Assembly: GCA_934725285.1 (NCBI GenBank)
Contig: CAKVBK010000031.1
Coordinates: 1 to 20,117, forward strand
Origin: an uncultured Bacteroidales bacterium
GTDB taxonomy: Bacteria > Bacteroidota > Bacteroidia > Bacteroidales > UBA932
Direction of reading: 5' to 3'
Length of the DNA: 20,117 nucleotides
Below, piece after piece: positions 13,983 to 20,117 of this stretch. The notes under the pieces are model-generated. The model was not told the DNA's origin, searched no databases, and worked only from the letters and a program-made list of their open reading frames with translations. The position numbers and the translations under genes were made by a program. Position 1 is the stretch's first letter. The number at the start of each line of letters is the position of its first letter.

Positions 13983-16334
13983 TCATTCAAAATAATAGTC
14001 TTCACTCTTCTGCTGAGCGTCCGTGGCGTCATTGTCACCTCCAGTACAGTTAAGGTCGAAAGCCACACCGGCGGGAGCTATGAAGCGGTCATTCTCCGAG
14101 ACTCCGAGAGTGCCGTCCTCCACAACCTTGCGCATGAATATTCCCCAAGTAGGGAGGGACATGTGTGCGCCTTGGCCGTAAGTAATTGACTGGAAATGCA
14201 CCTGACGGTCTTCCGCCCCGGTCCATATTCCTGCCACAAGGGTCGGTGTGTAGCCTATGAACCATCCGTCAGCGTTGTCGTTGGTCGTTCCTGTCTTTCC
14301 GGCGATCTCGCCCATGAGCTTATAGCGGTAGCGGAGCCTGCTGGCAGTTCCGCCCTGCACGACACCTTCCATAAGGTTGACCATCAGATAGGCGGTGTTC
14401 TCCCCTATCGCCTCGCGCTTGCGGTTGGTGAACTCGCTGATGACATTGCCCTGGTTGTCCTCGATCCGTGTCACGAAAAGAGGGTCTATGTACACTCCCC
14501 TCGACGGGAAAGTGTTGTATGCCGCCACCATCTCCCAAAGCGACAGGTCAGCCGGCCCGACACAAAGCGCCGGGACCTCGTCAATATGGCTCTGAATGCC
14601 CATCCTGCGCATCATATCAGCCATAGCCTCAGGGCCGAACTGCTTCATAAGATAAGCCGAGATGTTGTTAGAGCTGTTCGTAAGGCCCCATTTCAAGGTG
14701 ACTGTCTTACCGATCCATTGCTCTTTGTCGGTGCTTCGGGGAGTCCATGTGTTGCCGTCCGGAAGCACGAATGTCTGCGGAAGGTTCACAACCTTGTCGC
14801 ACGGAGTCATTCCCTCCTGCATAGCCAGCGTGTAGAGGAACGGCTTGATCGTGGAGCCGACCTGACGCTTGCCCTGCCGGACATTGTCGTACTTGAAGTA
14901 ACGGTAATTCGGGCCTCCGACATACGCCTTCACGTGCCCGGTGCCAGGCTCCATCGCAACAAAAGCCGTACGAAGGATCGACTTGTAGTAACGGATCGAA
15001 TCGTCCGGAGTCATGGTCGTGTCCGCGTAACCTTTCTTATTATATGCGAACACACGCATCTTGGCCGGCCGGGAGAACGTATTCAGAATCTGAGCCTCTG
15101 TCAGCCCCTCTTTCTTCAGCGTACGATACCGGTCACTCCAGCGCCTGGCCTGCCGCATCACCCTGTCCCTTGTCTCCTCGTCTATGTCATTGGAGAAAGG
15201 TTTGTTGGTCTTGCTCCTCAAATCCCTGCGGAAATCTGCCTGAAGGTCGCGGATCCTCTCTGCGACAGCCTCTTCGGCATATTTCTGCATCTTGTAGTTG
15301 ATGGTCGTGTAAATCCGCAGACCGTCACGGTCAAGGTCATATCTGCTTCCGTCCGCCTTTTTGTTCTTCTCAAGCCAGCCGTACAGATCATCTGTCGCCC
15401 AAGCCAGGGAATCGGCCGAATAATCCTCGGCCATGGTATAATCGGACCTCCGGGGCTTCTTGGCGTTCATCACACGGCGGACCATATCCCTGAAATACGG
15501 AGCCAGGCCGGCGTTGTGATCCTGAACCTCATAATTAAGATCAATAGGGATAAGACGGATCGAGTCTCTCTGAGCCTTGTCAAGATAACCGGCCTTCTCC
15601 ATCTGGCCGATCACGAAGTTCCTTCTGACCAGAGCCTTGTCCGGATTGATGGCGGGATTGTACCTTGTCGGCTTGTTCACCATTCCCACAAGCATCGCGC
15701 TCTCTTCAACCGTGAGCTCCGACGGGAGCTTCCCGAAAAAGGTCTCCGAAGCCGAACGCACACCATAGGCTCCGCTGCCGAAGAATATTGAGTTGAGATA
15801 CATCGTCATAATCTCGTCCTTGGTGTAGTCCCTTTCCAGCTTCACGGCGGTTATCCACTCCTTAAGTTTGATCCAGACCATCTTGACGTGATATATTCCA
15901 GGGATCTTCCGTCCCATCTCAGCCCTCGGATAGAGGGTCTTCGCCAGCTGCTGGGTGATCGTGCTGCCTCCTCCCTGACTTGAATTGTGCAGCAAGATGG
16001 TCTTGACAAGCACTCGTCCCAGACCTTTGAAATCAATTCCGGAATGCTTGTAGAAGCGGACGTCCTCGGTGGCCACTGCCGCATGGACAAGATTCGGTGA
16101 GATCTCGTCGTAGGAGACATAGGTTCTGTTCTCGATGTGGAACGTCGTCAGGATCTCCCCGTCCTCGGCGATGACCTGGGTGGCCAGCTTGTTGTCGGGG
16201 TTTTCCAAATCCTTGAATGACGGGATGTCAGCGAACATCCAGACAAGGAGCACCATAAAGACAAGAAGCAGTACCGGGAACGTCACCACGATCCAGAACC
16301 ACTTGGTTATTTTCTTTCGAGCAGTGTCGGTCAT
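13983..16334 (-). CDS. Class A penicillin-binding protein (PBP1A-like)
   Basis: The 783-residue bifunctional peptidoglycan synthase has a short cytoplasmic N-terminus, a membrane helix (about 12-34) and a GT51 glycosyltransferase domain (about 50-235). The GT51 domain shows ATEDVRFYKHSGID (catalytic Glu90), GGGSTITQQLAK (121-132) and DEIMTMYLNSIFFG. A linker of about 200 residues with charged helices follows, then the transpeptidase domain. That domain has nucleophile Ser494 in GSTIKPF, SSN at 554-556 and KTGTT at 680-684. It polymerises lipid II and cross-links the strands in the periplasm, and is a beta-lactam target. It is the first gene of the pbp1A-ddl-prmC operon and divergent from topA. 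The C-terminal tail is short and acidic. All catalytic motifs are intact. Confidence 0.95.
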   Translation of the reverse strand: MTDTARKKITKWFWIVVTFPVLLLVFMVLLVWMFADIPSFKDLENPDNKLATQVIAEDGEILTTFHIENRTYVSYDEISPNLVHAAVATEDVRFYKHSGIDFKGLGRVLVKTILLHNSSQGGGSTITQQLAKTLYPRAEMGRKIPGIYHVKMVWIKLKEWITAVKLERDYTKDEIMTMYLNSIFFGSGAYGVRSASETFFGKLPSELTVEESAMLVGMVNKPTRYNPAINPDKALVRRNFVIGQMEKAGYLDKAQRDSIRLIPIDLNYEVQDHNAGLAPYFRDMVRRVMNAKKPRRSDYTMAEDYSADSLAWATDDLYGWLEKNKKADGSRYDLDRDGLRIYTTINYKMQKYAEEAVAERIRDLQADFRRDLRSKTNKPFSNDIDEETRDRVMRQARRWSDRYRTLKKEGLTEAQILNTFSRPAKMRVFAYNKKGYADTTMTPDDSIRYYKSILRTAFVAMEPGTGHVKAYVGGPNYRYFKYDNVRQGKRQVGSTIKPFLYTLAMQEGMTPCDKVVNLPQTFVLPDGNTWTPRSTDKEQWIGKTVTLKWGLTNSSNNISAYLMKQFGPEAMADMMRRMGIQSHIDEVPALCVGPADLSLWEMVAAYNTFPSRGVYIDPLFVTRIEDNQGNVISEFTNRKREAIGENTAYLMVNLMEGVVQGGTASRLRYRYKLMGEIAGKTGTTNDNADGWFIGYTPTLVAGIWTGAEDRQVHFQSITYGQGAHMSLPTWGIFMRKVVEDGTLGVSENDRFIAPAGVAFDLNCTGGDNDATDAQQKSEDYYFE

Positions 16335-16342
16335 AATAAAGA

Positions 16343-16350
16343 CAAATTTA
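16343..16350 (-). promoter_or_regulatory. -7 element for the pbp1A operon
   Basis: The minus strand reads TAAATTTG, a perfect TAnnTTTG, only 8 bases before the pbp1A ATG. A matching -33 TTG is not seen. If used, the transcript would be nearly leaderless. Confidence 0.35.
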
Positions 16351-16358
16351 TAACAAAA

Positions 16359-16391
16359 TTTGGAAAATTGCCCTGTTTGTGGTTTACTTTG
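16359..16391 (+). promoter_or_regulatory. Promoter candidate for topA
   Basis: TTTG (16359-16362), 21 bases, then TTACTTTG (16384-16391), a 7 of 8 match to TAnnTTTG. Transcription would begin near 16398, about 43 bases before the topA ATG. Confidence 0.5.
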
Positions 16392-16440
16392 CAGATTGAA
16401 ATGGCAAACTATCTATGAAAGGCCTGTAAAATAGAACAAT

Positions 16441-18756
16441 ATGGCAGACAATCTAGTTATCGTCGAGTCTCCGGCCAAGGCCAAGACTATACAGAAATTC
16501 CTGGGTAACGGCTACGTGGTAAAAACAAGTTTCGGCCACATCAGAGATCTTCAGGACAAGAAACTGAGCGTGGATGTGGAAAGGGACTTCACTCCAGAAT
16601 ATGTCATACCCGCCGACAAGAAGAAAGTCGTGGCGGAGCTCAAAAAGGCGGCGGAAAACGCCTCCACAGTGTGGCTCGCGTCCGATGAAGACCGAGAGGG
16701 AGAGGCCATCTCATGGCACCTCTTCGAGACTCTCGGACTTAATGAGGAACACACAAGAAGAATAGTATTTCACGAGATCACGAAAGATGCTATTGTCAAC
16801 GCGGTGCAAAACCCACGCTCCATCGACATGAATCTTGTCAACGCCCAGCAGGCGCGCAGGGTCCTGGACAGGCTTGTGGGCTTTGAGCTGTCTCCTATCC
16901 TCTGGAGGAAGATTCAGCCGAAACTCTCTGCCGGACGTGTGCAGTCCGTGGCTCTGAGACTTGTGGTCGAAAGGGAGAAGGAGATCATGGCGTTTGAGAA
17001 CGAAGCCTTCTACAAGGTCGAGGCGTTGTTCCATCCCGCCGGATTCCCGGCCTCGGTCAAGGTCAAGGCTGTCCTTGACACGAAATTCAAAACAATAGAA
17101 GAGGCGAGATCATTCCTTCAAGACTGCATCGGAGCGAATTTCACGGTCACCGATGTGGAAAAGAAAGAGGCCAACCGCTTCCCGGCGGCTCCGTTCACCA
17201 CATCCACGCTCCAGCAGGAGGCCGCCAGAAAACTCCGCTTCCCGGTAAGCTTGACGATGAGGGTGGCGCAAAGCCTTTACGAGAGGGGACTCATCACTTA
17301 CATGAGAACCGACTCCACCAATCTTTCCACCCTGGCTCTCGGGACGGCCAAGAAATACATAACCGAGAACTTCGGTCCTGAATATTCCAAGACCCGCCAG
17401 TTCAAGACCCACAGCAAGGGGGCTCAGGAGGCTCACGAGGCCATCCGTCCGACCTACATCGAGAACACGGAGATCGAGGGCACCGCGCAGGAGCAGAAAC
17501 TCTACCACCTGATCTGGAAGAGGACGGTTGCTTCGCAGATGGCGGACGCCAAGGTTCTCAACACGACACTGAGGGTGGCTTCCGACAAGAGGGCCGAGAG
17601 GTTCAACGCGCAGGCCACCCAGGTTCTGTTCGACGGATTCCTTAAATTATATATCGAAGGGACTGACAGCCAGGACACGGAGGAAGAGGATGTCATGCTC
17701 CCAGACCTTCAGGTCGGAACCGCAATGGAGGAAAAAGGCATCAATGCGGAATGCAAGTTCACCGCGGCGCCGGCGAGATATTCAGAGGGCACTCTGGTCA
17801 AGAAACTTGAGGCTCTCGGAATCGGCCGCCCTTCCACCTATGCGTCTATCATCGCGACCCTCACCACAGGCAGAGGCTACATCGTCATAGGAGACAAGGA
17901 AGGAAGGAAAATCCCCGTCAATGACTTGGAGTTAAGGGACGGGAACATCACAGAAAAGGCCAAGACGGAAACCATCGGAGCGGAAAGGGGGAAGTTGCTT
18001 CCGCAGGAAATCGGGATGATTGTGACTGATTATCTTGAAAAGAATTTCATCGACATCATGGGTTACGACTTCACGGCGAACGTCGAGAAGGAGTTTGACC
18101 AGATCGCCAATGGCTCCCTCATCTGGAACGAGGTCATACGGGAGTTCTATTCTCCATTCCATAAGAAGGTTGAAGAGGTTCTGCATGATGGGAACTACAG
18201 CCACGTGTCAAAGGAACTCGGCACAGATAAAGATGGCGACAAGATCACCGCGAAATTCGGCAGGTTCGGGCCTTACATCCAGAAAGGCGAGGGCGAGAAA
18301 GCCCAGTACGCTTCCCTTGGCAAAGGCCAGCTCATCGAAAACATCACCCTTGAGGAGGCGCTGAAGATGTTCCAGCTGCCTCGGAATGTCGGTGAATATA
18401 ACGGTATCGTAGTGATGGCCATGAAAGGCCGGTTCGGGCCTTACCTGAAGTACGGAGACAAAAATTTCTCAATCCCGCGCGGCAACGATCCTCTCAAAAT
18501 CACATTGGAGGAGTGCGCGGCCATCATAGAGGAAGGCATGAACAAGACCGCCGCGAAAGCCGTGATGGCTGAATATAAAGACAGCGACATCCAAGTGATC
18601 AACGGCCGTTACGGCCCGTACATCAAGCACGGAGGCTCAAACTACAAGATTCCGAAAGAGACTGACGCGGCCACTCTGACCGAAGCGGCATGTCAGGAAA
18701 TCATTAACAATTCAAAACCGACTGAAAAAGGGCGTCGCCGCTTTAAGAAATCTTGA
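16441..18756 (+). CDS. topA: DNA topoisomerase I (type IA)
   Basis: The 771-residue protein starts with a Toprim domain: NLVIVESPAKAKTI with Glu9 and SDEDREGEA at 81-89 (the acidic triad). The domain II-IV core follows, with NAQQARRVLDRLVGFELSP and LSAGRVQSVALRLV. The active-site Tyr287 lies in GLITYMRTDSTN, and EGTLVKKLEALGIGRPSTYA is also present. The C-terminus holds no cysteine zinc fingers. Instead there are three short TopA repeats (FGRFGPYIQKGEGEKAQYAS, KGRFGPYLKYGDKNFSIP, NGRYGPYIKHGGSNYKIP) and a basic tail, as is usual in Bacteroidota and some other phyla. It relaxes negative supercoils behind transcription. It is divergent from pbp1A and followed by the Lrp-type gene 54 bases later. 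Confidence 0.97.
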   Translation: MADNLVIVESPAKAKTIQKFLGNGYVVKTSFGHIRDLQDKKLSVDVERDFTPEYVIPADKKKVVAELKKAAENASTVWLASDEDREGEAISWHLFETLGLNEEHTRRIVFHEITKDAIVNAVQNPRSIDMNLVNAQQARRVLDRLVGFELSPILWRKIQPKLSAGRVQSVALRLVVEREKEIMAFENEAFYKVEALFHPAGFPASVKVKAVLDTKFKTIEEARSFLQDCIGANFTVTDVEKKEANRFPAAPFTTSTLQQEAARKLRFPVSLTMRVAQSLYERGLITYMRTDSTNLSTLALGTAKKYITENFGPEYSKTRQFKTHSKGAQEAHEAIRPTYIENTEIEGTAQEQKLYHLIWKRTVASQMADAKVLNTTLRVASDKRAERFNAQATQVLFDGFLKLYIEGTDSQDTEEEDVMLPDLQVGTAMEEKGINAECKFTAAPARYSEGTLVKKLEALGIGRPSTYASIIATLTTGRGYIVIGDKEGRKIPVNDLELRDGNITEKAKTETIGAERGKLLPQEIGMIVTDYLEKNFIDIMGYDFTANVEKEFDQIANGSLIWNEVIREFYSPFHKKVEEVLHDGNYSHVSKELGTDKDGDKITAKFGRFGPYIQKGEGEKAQYASLGKGQLIENITLEEALKMFQLPRNVGEYNGIVVMAMKGRFGPYLKYGDKNFSIPRGNDPLKITLEECAAIIEEGMNKTAAKAVMAEYKDSDIQVINGRYGPYIKHGGSNYKIPKETDAATLTEAACQEIINNSKPTEKGRRRFKKS

Positions 18757-18776
18757 TATTTTAAGATTTTTTATAT
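18748..18776 (+). terminator. Weak AT-rich terminator after topA
   Basis: AAATCTT (18748-18754, overlapping the topA stop) pairs with AAGATTT (18763-18769), and TTTTTAT follows. The stem is only 7 bp and AT-rich, so read-through into the Lrp-type gene is likely. Confidence 0.35.
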
Positions 18777-18810
18777 AAATTAGCGGCAGTTTAGTTATAA
18801 ATCGAAAGCA

Positions 18811-19323
18811 ATGGCAACTTATCACATCGATCAGATTGACCAAAAAATCCTTTCATTCTTGGTCAACAACGCCAGGATGCCTTTCCTGGAAATCGCCCGT
18901 GAGTGCGGCGTTTCGGGAGCCGCCATTCATCAGAGAGTCAAAAGGCTTGAAACCAACGGAGTAATAACCGGTTCAAGACTGCTCGTGAAACCTCAGGCCC
19001 TTGGTCTCAACGTGTGCGCTTTCATCAGTGTCACACTGTCGGAGGCTGACAAGTATCCCGAGGTGGTAGCGAATCTCAAGAAGATCGCCGAAATTGTTGA
19101 ATGCCATTTCGTGACTGGCAAAGCCGCACTGCTCCTGAAAGCCTATTGCTTTGACAACGACCACCTTATGGAGATCTTGATCAACACGATCCAAAATATT
19201 CCTTACATCCAGTCAACGGAGACCATGATTTCCCTCGACCAGGCGATCGAGCGTCAGGTCTGGGTCAAGGACTACAAGAGGACAGGCCACCAGTCTACAG
19301 ATTTCGACAAGAAGACGAGATAA
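18811..19323 (+). CDS. Lrp/AsnC-family transcriptional regulator
   Basis: The 170-residue protein starts MATYHIDQIDQKILSFLVNN. It has an N-terminal winged helix-turn-helix (about 6-60: FLEIARECGVSGAAIHQRVKRLETNGVITG), followed by the RAM ligand-binding domain (about 68-145: NVCAFISVTLSEADKYPEVV, VECHFVTGKAALLLKAYC). The C-terminal tail is longer than usual (about 20 residues, KDYKRTGHQSTDFDKKTR). Lrp/AsnC proteins form octamers or hexadecamers and sense amino acids; the ligand here cannot be read from sequence. No sugar or amino-acid gene is adjacent, so it may be a global regulator. The last 29 bases overlap the 3' end of convergent ispD, and the likely terminator lies 49 bases past its stop, within ispD. 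Confidence 0.93.
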   Translation: MATYHIDQIDQKILSFLVNNARMPFLEIARECGVSGAAIHQRVKRLETNGVITGSRLLVKPQALGLNVCAFISVTLSEADKYPEVVANLKKIAEIVECHFVTGKAALLLKAYCFDNDHLMEILINTIQNIPYIQSTETMISLDQAIERQVWVKDYKRTGHQSTDFDKKTR

Positions 19324-20023
19324 TCAGCCTGGCGAGGTCAAGATCCTCCGGCGACGTCAACTTGAAATTACACCTCTCTCCTTCGCAGAATGAGAGAGGT
19401 ATTTTCTTTTTTGCCGCGACTGAGGCGTCATCAGTGAAGGCCACATCAAATGGCTGCGAATATGCCTCTTTGATGTCCTCGGAAAGAAACAACTGGGGTG
19501 TCTGAGCACCAAAAATCCGGTTTCTGTCCACGGACTCCCCATCAGCCGGCACAAGATACGGGTGTCCGCTTCCATCCTTCATCTTGTCCAGAACCTTGAG
19601 CGTGTCCACTGACGGGACCACCGGAATCAATGAATGCAGGCCTTCGGACTCCATCCGCGCGAACATATTCACGATCAATGTCGCGGAGACCAGCGGCCTC
19701 ACACCGTCATGGATTGCCACGATGGCCCCTTCCGGAACCTTCTCCAAGGCGTTCCTTACGGAATGGAAGCGTGTGAACCCTCCCGTCACCAATGTCTGCG
19801 GGCATGAAAAATCAGATGACGCGCAATATTCCTTCCAAAAAGGAATATGATCCTTCGGGAGCACGGTGACAACCTTGATGTCAGGTACGGCTCTGATGAA
19901 TTTCTCGATTGTCCGACGGAGAATCGGGACACCGCCAAGATCGAGGAACTGCTTCGGCACGGAGGCGCCCATTCGGACACCGCTTCCGGCCGCCATAACG
20001 ATTAATATTTTTTTTCTGCTCAT
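19295..20023 (-). CDS. ispD: 2-C-methyl-D-erythritol 4-phosphate cytidylyltransferase
   Basis: The 242-residue enzyme of the non-mevalonate isoprenoid pathway transfers CMP from CTP to MEP. It has the nucleotide-binding loop MAAGSGVRMG (10-19) with Lys24 in VPKQF, GGFTRFHSVRNAL (81-93), AIHDGVRPLVS (103-113), IFGAQTPQLF, and FTDDASVAAKK followed by NFKLTSPEDL near the end. All are family hallmarks. I chose the ATG at 20023 because MSRKKILIVMAAGSG is the normal beginning; the ORF runs 22 codons further up with no similarity and across the promoter. It is convergent with the Lrp-type gene and overlaps it by 29 bases. Nothing upstream is visible beyond the promoter. Confidence 0.96.
   Translation of the reverse strand: MSRKKILIVMAAGSGVRMGASVPKQFLDLGGVPILRRTIEKFIRAVPDIKVVTVLPKDHIPFWKEYCASSDFSCPQTLVTGGFTRFHSVRNALEKVPEGAIVAIHDGVRPLVSATLIVNMFARMESEGLHSLIPVVPSVDTLKVLDKMKDGSGHPYLVPADGESVDRNRIFGAQTPQLFLSEDIKEAYSQPFDVAFTDDASVAAKKKIPLSFCEGERCNFKLTSPEDLDLARLIISSSCRNL
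19372..19412 (+). terminator. Intrinsic terminator for the Lrp-type gene, inside ispD
   Basis: ACCTCTCTC (19372-19380) is perfectly inverted as GAGAGAGGT (19392-19400), with an 11-base loop, then ATTTTCTTTTTT follows on the plus strand. It lies 49 bases after the Lrp stop and within the ispD coding region, where it encodes part of KKIPLSFCEGERC. Confidence 0.75.
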
Positions 20024-20034
20024 AATAATTCTTA

Positions 20035-20063
20035 CAAATATAACTTTTTTCGTATATTTACAA
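20035..20063 (-). promoter_or_regulatory. Promoter candidate for ispD
   Basis: The minus strand carries TTG (20063-20061), 18 bases, then TATATTTG (20042-20035), a perfect TAnnTTTG. Transcription would start near 20029, about 6 bases before the ATG, so the message would be nearly leaderless. The remaining bases to 20117 show nothing I can support. Confidence 0.5.
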
Positions 20064-20117
20064 GTTGTATAAAACATCTTCTTATCCATCTCACCAAATC
20101 CGAACAGGCACAGGACA

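Noticed and set aside
14196..15791. 531-codon open frame on the plus strand
   Set aside because: It lies wholly opposite pbp1A, whose catalytic motifs are all intact. The translation is rich in His, Arg and Val as expected of an antisense shadow.
1..20117. tRNA, rRNA, insertion sequence or integrase
   Set aside because: I saw no cloverleaf ending in CCA, no rRNA-like stretch, no transposase or recombinase motif, and no terminal inverted repeats with target duplications.

Overview
The window looks like chromosome from a member of the Bacteroidales (phylum Bacteroidota). The evidence is the gene content (DUF5689-type and BspA-like surface lipoproteins, a PepSY-like lipoprotein, Bacteroidota-style RecO, PrmC and TopA), moderate GC by eye, general lack of Shine-Dalgarno sequences, and repeated matches to the Bacteroidota promoter consensus TTG-N19-21-TAnnTTTG. 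I cannot name a genus. Most of the window is ordinary housekeeping DNA. One accessory island lies in the middle.

Layout. 1-431 (+): PepSY-like lipoprotein whose ATG starts one base before the window. 494-1761 (-): rdgB then recO, probably one operon. 1762-2213: a long intergenic region with repeated TGTCCGG boxes, a palindromic dyad, a good -7 element and four hairpins in about 120 bp. 2214-3827 (+): S41 C-terminal processing protease. A bidirectional terminator separates it from a large convergent OB/DUF5689 lipoprotein (4004-6526, -). 6802-8453: two convergent genes, an unrecognised 305-residue protein (+) and a von Willebrand A protein (-). Divergent from the vWA gene is a WYL-domain regulator (8720 to about 9436, +) broken by a frameshift and cut off at its 3' end. 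It is fused to remnants of BspA-like and fibronectin-III-like surface proteins (to 10468). 10677-11882 (-): lipoprotein of unknown function.

12012-16334 (-) is a tight cell-wall and translation operon in the order pbp1A, ddl, prmC: a class A penicillin-binding protein, D-Ala-D-Ala ligase and the release-factor glutamine methyltransferase. It is divergent from topA (16441-18756, +), which is followed by an Lrp/AsnC regulator (18811-19323, +). The regulator overlaps the 3' end of convergent ispD (19295-20023, -), and its likely terminator lies inside ispD coding sequence.

The most unusual signals are: (i) the unknown gene/vWA/WYL locus with a decayed regulator; (ii) the hairpin-rich region before the protease, which could encode a small RNA of about 55 nt; and (iii) strong apparent enrichment of GAATAT/ATATTC on both strands and in all reading frames, which seems to override codon preference. 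All calls come from reading sequence and translated motifs. No database search was run.
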